Of a stretch of DNA of 64,000 bases, positions 48,294-57,315 are shown in pieces. The first letter of the stretch is position 1; each line of letters opens with the position of its first letter. A model generated the notes under the pieces. It saw only the letters and a program-made list of their open reading frames with translations, was not told the origin of the DNA and did no database searches. This DNA comes from an uncultured Oscillibacter sp. (GTDB lineage: Bacteria > Bacillota > Clostridia > Oscillospirales > Oscillospiraceae): NCBI GenBank assembly GCA_910583785.1, contig CAJTZK010000006.1:1-64000 (forward strand). The letters run 5' to 3'. The position numbers and the translations under genes are program-made.

Positions 48294-50471
48294 ATGAATG
48301 TTATCAAGAGGAACGGCACCGAGGTCTCGTTCGACATCACCAAAATTTTATCGGCTATCACCCGTGCCAACGAGAGCATCGGCGCAGAAAAGCGCATGAC
48401 CTCCACCCAGGTCCGGCGGATCGCGGAATCCGTGGAACTGGCGTGCCAGGAACTGGGCCGTTCCCCCTCTGTAGAGGAAATCCAGGACCTGGTGGAATAC
48501 CAGATCATGGCCCACGGCGCTTTTGAGGTAGCGAAGAACTACGTCACCTACCGTTATACCCGCTCCCTGGTCCGCCGGAGCAACACCACGGACGAGCGTA
48601 TCCTCAGCCTCATCGAGTGCTGCAACGAGGAGGCCAAACAGGAGAATTCCAACAAGAACCCGGTGGTGAACTCCACCCAGCGGGACTATATGGCCGGCGA
48701 GGTCTCCCGGGACCTCAGCGAACGGCTGCTGCTGCCCAAGGACATCGTGGAAGCCCACCAGGAGGGCATCATCCACTTCCATGACTCCGACTACTTTGCC
48801 CAGCACATGCACAACTGCGATCTGGTAAACCTGGAGGACATGCTCCAAAACGGCACCGTCATCACCGGGACCCTGATTGAACGGCCCCACAGCTTCGCCA
48901 CCGCCTGCAACATCGCCACCCAGATCGTGGCCCAGGTGGCCTCCAACCAGTACGGCGGCCAGTCCATCTCCCTGGCCCACCTGGCCCCCTTTGTGGACGT
49001 GAGCCGGAAGAAACTCCGGGGCATCGTGGAAAAAGAGATGCGGGAAATCGGCGTCACCCTGGACGCGGACAGCCTCTCCAAACTGGTGGAAACCCGTCTC
49101 CGGGAAGAGGTCCGGGGCGGCGTGCAGACCATCCAGTACCAGGTGCTGACCCTCTTGACCACCAACGGCCAGGCCCCTTTTGTCACGGTCTTCATGTACC
49201 TGGGGGAGGCCAAGAACGAGCAGGAGCGCAAGGACCTGGCCCTTATTATTGAGGAAACCCTGGAGCAGCGCTACGAGGGCGTGAAGAATGAGGACGGCGT
49301 GTGGATCACCCCCGCCTTCCCCAAGCTGATCTATGTGCTGGAGGAGGACAACATCCGGGAGGACGCCCCCTATTGGTACCTCACCAAGCTGGCGGCCAAA
49401 TGCACCGCCAAGCGGATGGTCCCCGACTATATTTCCGAGAAGAAGATGCTGGAACTGAAGGTGGACAAGAACGGCGAGGGCCACTGCTACACCTGCATGG
49501 GCTGCCGCAGCTTCCTGACGCCCTACGTGGACCCGGAGACCGGGAAACCCAAGTACTACGGGCGGTTCAACCAGGGCGTGGTCACCATCAACCTCCCCGA
49601 CGTGGCCCTGAGCTCCGGCGGGAACATCGAGAAATTCTGGGAGCTCTTTCACGAGCGGCTGGAGCTGTGCCACCGGGCCCTGCTGTGCCGCCACGAGCGC
49701 TTGAAGGGCACCCCCTCCGACGTGGCCCCCATCCTGTGGCAGTATGGCGCCTGCGCCCGCCTGAAAAAGGGGGAGCCCATTGACAAGCTCCTCTATGGCG
49801 GCTATTCCACCATCTCCCTGGGCTACGCCGGGCTTTACGAGTGCGTGAAGTACATGACCGGAAAGAGCCACACGGACCCCTCCGCCACGCCCTTCGCCCT
49901 CCAGGTCATGGAGGCCATGAACGCCGCCTGCCGGAAGTGGAAGGCGGAGCACAATATTGATTTCAGCCTCTACGGCACCCCCCTGGAGTCCACCACCTAT
50001 AAATTCGCCAAGTGCCTCCAGCGCCGCTTTGGCATCGTAGAGGGAATCAACGATAAGGGTTATATCACAAACTCCTACCACGTCCATGTGACGGAACCCA
50101 TCAACGCCTTCGACAAGCTGAAATTCGAGGCCCAGTTCCAGCACCTCTCCCCCGGCGGCGCCATCAGCTATGTGGAGGTGCCGGACATGCAGAACAACCT
50201 GGAGGCGGTGCTCCAGGTGATGAAATTCATCTATGACAACATCATCTACGCCGAGCTGAACACCAAAAGCGACTACTGCCAGGCCTGCGGCTGGGACGGG
50301 GAAATCCGGATTGAGGAAGAGAACGGCAAGCTGGTGTGGAAATGCCCCAAGTGCGGTAACACGGACCAGGACAAGATGAACGTGGCCCGGCGGACCTGCG
50401 GCTACATCGGGACCCAGTACTGGAACCAGGGCCGGACCCAGGAGATCCGGGACCGGGTGCTGCACCTTTGA
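48294..50471 (+). CDS. nrdD: Anaerobic ribonucleoside-triphosphate reductase
   Basis: A 725-residue class III reductase. An ATP-cone (residues 1-95, 'VIKRNGTEVSFDITKILSAI') senses ATP/dATP; the barrel carries 'CYTCMGCRSFLTPYVD'; near the C-terminus a zinc ribbon (CQACG...CPKCG) precedes the glycyl-radical site RRTCGYIGTQYW, with the radical on Gly703. It reduces NTPs to dNTPs using formate without oxygen. The start ATG follows AGGGGGATACAA. The activase gene nrdG lies 167 bases downstream. Confidence 0.97.
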   Translation: MNVIKRNGTEVSFDITKILSAITRANESIGAEKRMTSTQVRRIAESVELACQELGRSPSVEEIQDLVEYQIMAHGAFEVAKNYVTYRYTRSLVRRSNTTDERILSLIECCNEEAKQENSNKNPVVNSTQRDYMAGEVSRDLSERLLLPKDIVEAHQEGIIHFHDSDYFAQHMHNCDLVNLEDMLQNGTVITGTLIERPHSFATACNIATQIVAQVASNQYGGQSISLAHLAPFVDVSRKKLRGIVEKEMREIGVTLDADSLSKLVETRLREEVRGGVQTIQYQVLTLLTTNGQAPFVTVFMYLGEAKNEQERKDLALIIEETLEQRYEGVKNEDGVWITPAFPKLIYVLEEDNIREDAPYWYLTKLAAKCTAKRMVPDYISEKKMLELKVDKNGEGHCYTCMGCRSFLTPYVDPETGKPKYYGRFNQGVVTINLPDVALSSGGNIEKFWELFHERLELCHRALLCRHERLKGTPSDVAPILWQYGACARLKKGEPIDKLLYGGYSTISLGYAGLYECVKYMTGKSHTDPSATPFALQVMEAMNAACRKWKAEHNIDFSLYGTPLESTTYKFAKCLQRRFGIVEGINDKGYITNSYHVHVTEPINAFDKLKFEAQFQHLSPGGAISYVEVPDMQNNLEAVLQVMKFIYDNIIYAELNTKSDYCQACGWDGEIRIEEENGKLVWKCPKCGNTDQDKMNVARRTCGYIGTQYWNQGRTQEIRDRVLHL

Positions 50472-50638
50472 TAGAACCAGGGCCGTAAGCTGTAAAAAAG
50501 CCTATGCGCGGGTCTTCCGCCCCCTATTCTGGATGCGGCAGGCGGCTTCCACCGGGGCGCCGGTGGCCCTTCCGCTCCTCCTGCCGGCCTGGTATTGGGG
50601 ATATGACTGCTGAATCACAACGGAGAATGGAGCGCGCT

Positions 50639-51169
50639 ATGTACTACGGCGAGATCAAGGACTGCGACATCGCCAACGGCGAGGGGGTGCGGGTGACGCT
50701 GTTCGTCTCCGGCTGCACCAACCACTGCGAGCACTGCTTCCAGCCCCAGACCTGGGCCTTTGACTACGGGCAGCCCTTTACGGAGGAAACGGAGGACCAT
50801 ATTCTCTCCCTCCTCTCCCCCAGCCATATCAACGGACTGACCCTGCTGGGAGGGGAGCCCTTCGAGCCGGAGAACCAGCGGGTCCTGCTCCCCTTCCTCC
50901 AAAAGGTCCGGGCGGCGTACCCGGAGAAGAACATCTGGGCCTTCAGCGGCTTCACTTACGAGGAGCTGCTGGCAGAAGGAAGCTATGCCCATTGCGAGGC
51001 CACGGAAGGGCTGCTGTCCCTTCTGGATGTGCTGGTAGATGGCCGCTTTGTGGAGTCGTTGAAGGACATCTCCCTCCGCTTCCGGGGCAGCTCCAACCAG
51101 AGGCTCATTGACCTGAACGCCACCCGGAAAACGGGGGTCCCCGTCCTCCTGCCGGACCGCCGGGGATAA
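50639..51169 (+). CDS. nrdG: Anaerobic ribonucleotide reductase activase (radical SAM)
   Basis: A 176-residue radical SAM protein. The cluster motif is CTNHCEHC (CxxxCxxC form, near residue 26) followed by 'LLGGEPFEPENQRVLLPFL'. It makes the glycyl radical on NrdD. The ATG at 50639 follows GGAG by 6 bases; an ATG four codons upstream is an alternative. The 167-base gap to nrdD contains no visible promoter, so the two are probably co-transcribed. Confidence 0.94.
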   Translation: MYYGEIKDCDIANGEGVRVTLFVSGCTNHCEHCFQPQTWAFDYGQPFTEETEDHILSLLSPSHINGLTLLGGEPFEPENQRVLLPFLQKVRAAYPEKNIWAFSGFTYEELLAEGSYAHCEATEGLLSLLDVLVDGRFVESLKDISLRFRGSSNQRLIDLNATRKTGVPVLLPDRRG

Positions 51170-51219
51170 GACAAACCAGAAGCGCGGCCAGCGCCCCGCT
51201 TCAAACGGAGGTTTTCACT

Positions 51220-51675
51220 ATGGTAACCATGGCGCAGCGCCTGGAGGCGCTCCGCACGGAACGGGGCCTCAGCCGCCCCGCCCTCTCCGCCGCCTTGGGC
51301 TTCCCCAAGACGGCCATAGAAAAATTTGAAACCGGGCGGCAGACGCCCACCCAGGACCAGCAGCGGAAGCTGGCGGACTACTTTTCCGTCACCCTCCCCT
51401 ATCTCCGGGGCGAGAGCGGCGACCCCGCCGAGGGGGACAGCTGGCTGGCCGGAGGCCTGCCGGAGGAGGAACCCCTCCGGGCCCCGGCAGCTCCGCCCAT
51501 CCAGAAAAAGCCCCGCCCGGCGGCGGTGCAGGAAGACGGCGCGGTCTTCGGCGCCCTGCTGAAAAGCCCGTCGTTCCAGGCCCTGATGCGGGATGCGGCG
51601 CTGGAGGCCCTCCGCTCCCCCGAGGGGCAGGAGCTTCTGACCAAGGCCCTCCAGCGGGAACTGGGCCGGAGATAA
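51220..51675 (+). CDS. XRE-family regulator with C-terminal extension
   Basis: A 151-residue protein. Residues 4-62 are a Cro/CI-type HTH ('RLEALRTERGLSRPALSAAL', 'KTAIEKFETGRQTPTQDQQR', 'LADYFSVTLPYLRG'). A Pro-rich linker then leads to a C-terminal helical segment 'FGALLKSPSFQALMRDAALEALRSPEG', of unknown role, possibly oligomerisation. GGAGGTTTTCACT precedes the ATG. It follows nrdG by 50 bases and is likely chromosomal housekeeping rather than phage. Confidence 0.82.
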   Translation: MVTMAQRLEALRTERGLSRPALSAALGFPKTAIEKFETGRQTPTQDQQRKLADYFSVTLPYLRGESGDPAEGDSWLAGGLPEEEPLRAPAAPPIQKKPRPAAVQEDGAVFGALLKSPSFQALMRDAALEALRSPEGQELLTKALQRELGRR

Positions 51676-51769
51676 CCGGGGGCTCTGCCCACGCGGCCAG
51701 GGGGAACGCCTTTGCGCGGTCTCCTGGGCGGTTCGGGGGCAGGCATGTTACCAAGGGGGGATTGCGGGA

Positions 51770-52159
51770 ATGGCTCCGCTTCAGCAAATTGAAGAAATCT
51801 TCCAGCTGGTGGTCCAGTACGGCGTGCTGCTGCTGGAGTGCGCCGGGGTGGCTGTGCTGCTGGTGACGGCGGTGAAGAGCATGATCGGCTGCGTAAAGCA
51901 CAAGCCCCACATCCGCCTCTACCTGGCCCAGGGCATCTCCCTGGCGCTGGAGTTCAAGCTGGGCGGCGAGGTGCTGCGGACGGTGCTGGTCCGGGAGATG
52001 AGCGAGCTTCTGACCCTGGGGCTGGTGATTCTCCTCCGGGGAGCCCTGACCCTCATCATCCACTGGGAAATCAAGACCGAGGAGGCCCGGATGGACGAGG
52101 CCGCCGGGCACGGCGGGCCCTCGGGAGAGGCCCCGGCGGAAATTCCCCTTCCGAAGTAA
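51770..52159 (+). CDS. DUF1622 membrane protein
   Basis: A 129-residue protein with two or three membrane helices. 'GVLLLECAGVAVLLVTAVKSM', 'IRLYLAQGISLALEFKLGGEVLRTVLVR' and 'ELLTLGLVILLRGALTLIIHWE' match the DUF1622 family, whose role is unknown. A short acidic/proline tail follows. GGGGGGATTGCGGGA precedes the ATG. A strong terminator ends the unit. Confidence 0.82.
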   Translation: MAPLQQIEEIFQLVVQYGVLLLECAGVAVLLVTAVKSMIGCVKHKPHIRLYLAQGISLALEFKLGGEVLRTVLVREMSELLTLGLVILLRGALTLIIHWEIKTEEARMDEAAGHGGPSGEAPAEIPLPK

Positions 52160-52165
52160 CCAAAG

Positions 52166-52198
52166 GCGGCGGACGCAGTGCGTCCGCCGCTTGTTTTT
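52166..52198. terminator. Terminator after DUF1622 gene
   Basis: GCGGCGGACGC, loop AGT, GCGTCCGCCGC, then TTGTTTTT. Lies between converging genes. Confidence 0.88.
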
Positions 52199-52222
52199 CT
52201 ATGTACCAGCCTCTCCGCCAGG

Positions 52223-53803
52223 TTAGAGGTTTGCGAACACGTCCACTTGGTGCTGCAACTCTCCCACAATCTCCTGGTTGGTATCCATGCCGGAGGCGAT
52301 GCCTGTCAGGTCATCCACCAGCGCCCGGGTGCTGTCCGCCACGCCAGTGACGCCGGAAACCGCCTCCTCCACCGCGCCGGAAATGCTGGAGATGGACGCG
52401 GACACGTCCTCCATGGCCTCCCGGAGACGGTCCGCCTGGCCGCTAAAGGCGGCCATGGCCCCCTCGATGTAGGCCGCGTCGTCCCGGTACTGCCGCCCGG
52501 ACTGGACGGACTGCTCCAGCTGGGCCTGAAGGGCCTTGCCCAGATACTCCGCCAGCTCCTGGGCGCTGCCGGAGAGGTAGTCCACCGCTCCGGTAACCAC
52601 GCCGCTGACCTCCTGGATATGGCTGGCAGTTTCCGCGCAGGAGTCCGCCAGGCGGCGGATCTCCCGGGCTACCACAGCGAAGCCCTTCCCCGCCTCCCCG
52701 GCCCGGGAGGCCTCCACGGAGGCGTTGATGGCAATGAGGTCCGTGGAGGAGGAAATGGACAGGATGTCCTTGGTCAACGTACCGATGCGGTCCACGCTCC
52801 GGCTCTTCTCGATGGCCTGGTCCAGCACGGACATGATCTCCTCCGTCCGGGCCTGGACGGCCTCCATCTCCACCTGGGCGGACCGCTCCATCTCCTCCGC
52901 CCGGCCCCGCATCTCCACGGAGTAAGCGGTAATGGCGGCGCACTCCTCCGCCATGTGCACCGCGTCCTCCTGGGTGCCGGAGGCGCTGGCGGTGATGGCG
53001 GCGGTGTTCCCGGCGATTTCCTCCAGGGCGGCGGAGAGATGCTCCGTCAGGCCGGAGAGGTCCCGGGCGCTGCCGCTGGAGGTCCGGGTCCGCTTCCGGA
53101 CGTCTCCCACCACGCCGCTGATGCGCTGGGAGCTGTCCTGGAGGGTGTCCATAGCCCCGTGGATGGGGGCCATAACGTACTTCCGGATAATCCGCAGGGC
53201 CGCCCATACCAGCAGCACCCCTGCCGCCAGGGTCCCGGCGCTGACGGCCAGGGAGGTGGCATATACCCAGAACAGGCGGCTCCGGGCCTCCTCTGCCTGG
53301 GTGGAAACGGAGCTGGAGAGGGCGTTGATGCCCGCTTCCGCCGCCTGGCTCCGGGCGGCCACGTCCCCGTTGGCCATGGCATAGGCCTCTTGGGTCTTGC
53401 TGTCGGCGCTGGCGCAGACCAGCCCCACCAGGGCGTGCTTAAAGGCGTCATAGTCCGCCAGCAGGGTCTGGTAAACCGCCCCGTCTTCCTCGCAGACAAA
53501 GGGCTTGTAGTCTGCCAGCTTCCCGTCCAGCTCCGCCTCTTCCGCCTTGATCTCCTGGACCAGGCGGATCATGGTGGCGTGGTCCGCCGCCACGATATGG
53601 CTCAGCGCCAGGCGGTGGATGTCCATAATGGAGCGCCGCACGTCCTCCAGCCTGGCCTCACTGACCATGTATTCGTCCACAATGACCCCGGCGTTGGCGT
53701 GGACGTTATGGATGCTGAACACCGCCAGGAGATTGGATAGCAGCGTCACCAGGCCCAGCAGGACAACGGGCAGGATCAGGCGCTGCTGCAACTTTCCTTT
53801 CAT
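52223..53803 (-). CDS. Methyl-accepting chemotaxis protein
   Basis: A 526-residue chemoreceptor: TM1 at 10-31, a helical extracellular sensor (32-175, four-helix-bundle type), TM2 at about 178-205, a HAMP-like segment, then a coiled-coil signalling domain with the hairpin tip 'LIAINASVEASRAGEAGKGF' that contacts CheA/CheW. GGGGAGAGCT precedes the ATG. It lies 36 bases after a sugar-type substrate-binding lipoprotein gene. No other chemotaxis genes are in the window. The binding protein may present ligand to this receptor. Confidence 0.92.
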   Translation of the reverse strand: MKGKLQQRLILPVVLLGLVTLLSNLLAVFSIHNVHANAGVIVDEYMVSEARLEDVRRSIMDIHRLALSHIVAADHATMIRLVQEIKAEEAELDGKLADYKPFVCEEDGAVYQTLLADYDAFKHALVGLVCASADSKTQEAYAMANGDVAARSQAAEAGINALSSSVSTQAEEARSRLFWVYATSLAVSAGTLAAGVLLVWAALRIIRKYVMAPIHGAMDTLQDSSQRISGVVGDVRKRTRTSSGSARDLSGLTEHLSAALEEIAGNTAAITASASGTQEDAVHMAEECAAITAYSVEMRGRAEEMERSAQVEMEAVQARTEEIMSVLDQAIEKSRSVDRIGTLTKDILSISSSTDLIAINASVEASRAGEAGKGFAVVAREIRRLADSCAETASHIQEVSGVVTGAVDYLSGSAQELAEYLGKALQAQLEQSVQSGRQYRDDAAYIEGAMAAFSGQADRLREAMEDVSASISSISGAVEEAVSGVTGVADSTRALVDDLTGIASGMDTNQEIVGELQHQVDVFANL

Positions 53804-53839
53804 AGCTCTCCCCCCAAAACGTGATGGAATTTCCGACGG

Positions 53840-55072
53840 CTACCGGGCCGTCACGCCCTCCGCCATGTGGTCCAGCTGGGCCTGGATATCCGCGCCGGAG
53901 GGATTCCCCCGGGCCATATTCCCAGCGAACTCCGCCACCGGATCCCAGAACTTGCCTCCCACCCGCTGGAGCTGGGAGAATTCCGACTGGGCCAGCAGCG
54001 CCGCGATGGCGGGAGCGGCCTGGACCTCCGGAGAGGCGGCGGCGTTGGCGTTGGCGGGACCCTGGCCCCGCAGCTCGAAGCGGAAGCGCTGGTTTTCCTC
54101 GCTGGTGATCCACTCCGCCAGGCGGGCCGCCCATTCCGGATGCCCGGAGTAGGCGTTCACGCCGATGAGCTTGCAGCCGGAGAAGGAGGCCATCTGGACC
54201 TGCTGGCCTTTGCAGGTATACGTGGGCAGCTTGGCGGCCCCGGCATTTTCGCCCCACGCCTCCTGGATGGCCACGGCGTTCCACACGCCGCTGATCCCGG
54301 CAATCACCGAGCCATCCCGCACCCCTGCCAGGAACTCCTCATCCGTCCGGCTGGCAAAGCCAGGGCTGGCGGCGATGTCCAGCATAGCCTGGGCCACGTC
54401 CACGCCCGCGATGGGCCCCCCGGTGCTGTTCCAAGTGCAGTAGTTGGTAAGGCCATCTTCGTTCAGCCCCACCTGCAAGCCAGTGTTGCCAAAAAACGCG
54501 TAAACGTACCAGGCGGAAGACCAGTCCATGGTGATCCGCCGTCCGGCCGCCGCTGCAATTTCCAGCATCCGGTCCAGAGCCTGCACGTCTTCCTCCTTCA
54601 AATAGGCCTTGTTATAATAGAGGAAATAGCCGTTGTCCGCCGTCAGGGGATAGGCATAAAGGGTTCCGGCCACACTGGCCGCGTCCACGGCGGCGGAGAG
54701 GTTCGCAGCCCGGACCGCCTCCGGGTCTTCAATGGGATTCAGCCCCCCCGCGGCGGCCAGGGCGGCCACCTGGTCGTCGGCAAAGGCGAAGACGTCCGCC
54801 CCGCCCTCCAAGTCCCCCAGCAGGGCGTCCTTACAGTGGGATTCGCTCTGGGGCTGGTAGTCAATATGGAACTCGGCCTCCCCGGCATAATGGGACTGGA
54901 AGGAGGAAAAAATCTCTTGAAGCAGGGCCTCATCCTCCTCCGCGCCCCAGACAACCAGGTTTACAGTCTCTTTTTCCAAAGCGCCTTCCTCCGGCGGCGG
55001 CGCCTGTTTCCCGCAGGCGGGGAGGAACAGCAACGCCCCCAGGGACAGGAGCAGAAACACATACTTCTTCAT
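53840..55072 (-). CDS. Extracellular solute-binding lipoprotein (family 1, sugar type)
   Basis: A 410-residue ABC-type binding protein. Signal peptide MKKYVFLLLSLGALLFLPAC with lipobox LPAC, lipidated Cys20. The mature part has 'VWGAEEDEALLQEIFSSFQ' and 'QMASFSGCKLIGVNAYSGHPE', matching MalE/UgpB-like family 1 proteins. No permease or ATPase gene is adjacent; instead the next gene is a chemoreceptor, so its role may be sensing rather than uptake. Promoter TTGCCA-17-TATAAT lies about 100 bases upstream. Confidence 0.87.
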   Translation of the reverse strand: MKKYVFLLLSLGALLFLPACGKQAPPPEEGALEKETVNLVVWGAEEDEALLQEIFSSFQSHYAGEAEFHIDYQPQSESHCKDALLGDLEGGADVFAFADDQVAALAAAGGLNPIEDPEAVRAANLSAAVDAASVAGTLYAYPLTADNGYFLYYNKAYLKEEDVQALDRMLEIAAAAGRRITMDWSSAWYVYAFFGNTGLQVGLNEDGLTNYCTWNSTGGPIAGVDVAQAMLDIAASPGFASRTDEEFLAGVRDGSVIAGISGVWNAVAIQEAWGENAGAAKLPTYTCKGQQVQMASFSGCKLIGVNAYSGHPEWAARLAEWITSEENQRFRFELRGQGPANANAAASPEVQAAPAIAALLAQSEFSQLQRVGGKFWDPVAEFAGNMARGNPSGADIQAQLDHMAEGVTAR

Positions 55073-55167
55073 AGCGTCAATCCCTTCCGGTGGATTTCTG
55101 CGGCCGCGCGCTCCAGGCGGCAGGCCGGTTTTGGACGATGGCTCGCCCTTCTAAATATAACGGCGGT

Positions 55168-55196
55168 ATTATACCATTTTTTTCTTCCGCTGGCAA
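55168..55196 (-). promoter_or_regulatory. Sigma-A promoter of binding-protein/chemoreceptor operon
   Basis: Leftward TTGCCA (55196-55191), 17-base spacer, TATAAT (55173-55168). The 455-base gap 55073-55527 holds this and the SASP promoter; nothing else is recognised. Confidence 0.82.
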
Positions 55197-55433
55197 GGCG
55201 TTATTGCCTTGGAGAAACAGTCTTCCTCCTATTTTTATCATCGGGAATAAGGATGCCCGCGCGGTCATTCCTATCTTATTTAAAATTGTAAACCCATCCG
55301 TCAATAGACCGGCTCCAGACGCCACGCCTTTCCCCGGCTTCCGGGCGGCGGCTTTCCTTCCGCCACATTTCAAAACAGCGGGCCTTCTCTTCTGCGCAGA
55401 GTGCAGAATGAAAAAATTACCGTCAGGAAAGCA

Positions 55434-55462
55434 GCATATTCCCCTACTTTCGAGTCAAACTA
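55434..55462 (+). promoter_or_regulatory. Sigma-G-type promoter of SASP gene
   Basis: GCATA (55434-55438), 17-base spacer, CAAACTA (55456-55462), close to the sigma-G pattern GMATR...CATNHTA, as expected for forespore genes. Confidence 0.65.
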
Positions 55463-55527
55463 TGCTCGCGATACCCAGTGACCCGCAATCGCATGATTTG
55501 ATGAAGATGAAAAGGAGAGATTCTATT

Positions 55528-55725
55528 ATGTCTAGCAAGAATACCAACAAGCTCAATGTCCCCGAAGCCCGCAACGCCATGGATAAGTTCAAGATGGAGG
55601 CCGCCTCCGAGGTCGGCGTCAACCTGAAGGAAGGCTACAACGGCGACCTGACCAGCCGGGAGGCCGGCTCTGTCGGCGGCCAGATGGTCAAGAAGATGAT
55701 CGAGTCCTACGAGAAGTCCCTGTAA
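55528..55725 (+). CDS. Alpha/beta-type small acid-soluble spore protein
   Basis: A 65-residue DNA-binding spore protein. 'KLNVPEARNAMDKFKMEAAS' leads into the family core EVGVNL with the GPR cleavage region around MEAASEVG, and 'GDLTSREAGSVGGQMVKKMI' is the conserved second half. It coats and protects spore DNA and is cut by GPR at germination. AAAGGAGAG precedes the ATG. Confidence 0.95.
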   Translation: MSSKNTNKLNVPEARNAMDKFKMEAASEVGVNLKEGYNGDLTSREAGSVGGQMVKKMIESYEKSL

Positions 55726-55742
55726 CTTCCCGCTGGAACGAA

Positions 55743-55768
55743 GGGGGAGAGGCAGCCGCCTCTCCCCC
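55743..55768. terminator. Terminator between SASP gene and spoVFB
   Basis: GGGGGAGAGGC, loop AGCC, GCCTCTCCCCC: 11-base perfect arms, between converging genes. Confidence 0.82.
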
Positions 55769-55784
55769 TGTTTCCGTCATGGTC

Positions 55785-56360
55785 TCACCGCAGCAAGATG
55801 GGCTGCAGCTGTTCCCCCCGCAGGGCGGCGTCCACCGTCTCCGGCAGCTTTCCGAAATCCGCCACCAGGGAGCTGGGCTTTTGGACCGCGTTGTCCTGCC
55901 CGAAGGGTACGAAATAATAATTCCGCCGGACCAGCAGCTCACCGATGTTTTTCGCCCCCGCCGCCAGCCCGTCATTGCTGGACACCGCCAGCACCACCGG
56001 GCGGCCATTCCGGAGATGGGACTTGGCCGCCATGGTCACGGAGGTATCCGCAATGCCCGCCGCCAGCTTGGCAATGGTGTTCCCCGTGGCCGGGGCAATC
56101 ACCAGTACATCCAGCAGGCTCTTGGGCCCGATGGGCTCCACCGACGGAATATCCAGCAGCACGTCGTTCCCCGTCAGGTCCTCCAGCCGCTCCAGCAGGT
56201 CCTCGGACCGGCCGAAGCGGGTGTCCGTAAAGGCGGAAATTTCCGAGACGATGGGAATCACCGTTTCATAGATCTCCGTCAGCGCCTCCAGGGCCTTCAG
56301 CACCCTCTCGTGGGTGCAGAAGGAGCCGCAGACCGCAAAACCGACCCGTTCCTTGCGCAT
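55785..56360 (-). CDS. spoVFB: Dipicolinate synthase subunit B
   Basis: A 191-residue flavoprotein-fold subunit. 'VGFAVCGSFCTHERVLKALE', 'LLDVLVIAPATGNTIAKLA' and 'PVVLAVSSNDGLAAGAKNIG' are characteristic of SpoVFB. With SpoVFA it oxidises dihydrodipicolinate to dipicolinic acid in the mother cell. GAGGTGACCTGT precedes the ATG. It follows spoVFA by 10 bases. Confidence 0.95.
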   Translation of the reverse strand: MRKERVGFAVCGSFCTHERVLKALEALTEIYETVIPIVSEISAFTDTRFGRSEDLLERLEDLTGNDVLLDIPSVEPIGPKSLLDVLVIAPATGNTIAKLAAGIADTSVTMAAKSHLRNGRPVVLAVSSNDGLAAGAKNIGELLVRRNYYFVPFGQDNAVQKPSSLVADFGKLPETVDAALRGEQLQPILLR

Positions 56361-56370
56361 ACAGGTCACC

Positions 56371-57201
56371 TCATTCTTCCAATAGGATGTAATACACCGC
56401 GTCCCGGACCGCCGCCGCCGCAGACCGCGGGCTGAGACGCCCCGGCAGGGAGCGGGCCCAGAGGACCTCCGGGCCATCTTCCGCCGCCTCGATGCCCCGG
56501 ACGGAGGCCAGGTCCATCAAGAGGCAGTCCGGCGGCAGCTGGGCCAGAAGCGGCCCGCCCAGGACGGGGGAGGGAACGGTGTTGAACACCGCGCCGAAAG
56601 CGCCCAAATGACCATCCAGCTTCCCGGTTTCCAGGGACTGGTAGCCGTAAGCCCGGATCCAGGCCAGGTCCTCCGGCCGTCTAGCCGTAGCCGTGACCCT
56701 GGCCCCCAGGCCGTGGAGGCGGCAGCTCAGGAGCTTCCCGATACGCCCAAAGCCCAGCACCAGGCACTCCTGGCCCAGAAGCGTCCGGTCCAGCCGCTCC
56801 ATGGCGGCCTGGATGGCTCCCTCCGCCGTGGCGGCGGCGTTGGCTACCGCCAGCTCCTCCCGGAGGAAGTAGTCCTCCACCGTCAGGCCCAGGGCCTCCG
56901 CCTCCTGCCGCTGCTGGGGCCGCACCTGGCCCGCCAAAATCCGCTGCTGGGGCCGGAGGCGGCGGAACAGGTCCGCCGTGGGCACCGCGCCCTCCTCACA
57001 GTTTAAAACGCCGTCCCCCCTGCACAGCGGCAGGGGCAGAATCACCACGTCGGCAGAGGCGGCGCGGTCCAGCGTATCCGCCCCCACGGGCTTCCAGCGG
57101 TCCAGGCCATAAGTACGGACGGAATGGCCGTCCCCGGCCAGCAGCCGCCCAAGTTCCGCCTGGCGGCGGTCCCCGCCGACGACGCCAAAGGTCTTGTTCA
57201 T
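56371..57201 (-). CDS. spoVFA: Dipicolinate synthase subunit A
   Basis: A 276-residue subunit with an N-terminal domain 'FGVVGGDRRQAELGRLLAGD' (typical of SpoVFA) and a Rossmann domain with 'CLVLGFGRIGKLLSCRLHGLG' for NAD(P). The start is the ATG at 57201, with GAGGGGG about 11 bases upstream. The upstream gap has CATACCATG, one or two mismatches from the sigma-K -10 pattern, fitting mother-cell expression. Confidence 0.94.
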   Translation of the reverse strand: MNKTFGVVGGDRRQAELGRLLAGDGHSVRTYGLDRWKPVGADTLDRAASADVVILPLPLCRGDGVLNCEEGAVPTADLFRRLRPQQRILAGQVRPQQRQEAEALGLTVEDYFLREELAVANAAATAEGAIQAAMERLDRTLLGQECLVLGFGRIGKLLSCRLHGLGARVTATARRPEDLAWIRAYGYQSLETGKLDGHLGAFGAVFNTVPSPVLGGPLLAQLPPDCLLMDLASVRGIEAAEDGPEVLWARSLPGRLSPRSAAAAVRDAVYYILLEE

Positions 57202-57251
57202 CTCAGCATTCCCCCTCGCTCCATGGTATGGCCGGGAGGGGCAATGGGTGA

Positions 57252-57280
57252 TTGTCTTTTCCCGGCGGATGTGGTACAAT
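57252..57280 (+). promoter_or_regulatory. Sigma-A promoter of YjjG-like HAD gene
   Basis: TTGTCT (57252-57257), 17-base spacer, TACAAT (57275-57280). Confidence 0.7.
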
Positions 57281-57315
57281 GGAGGCGGCTCAAATTCCCG
57301 AAAGGACTTTCTACC

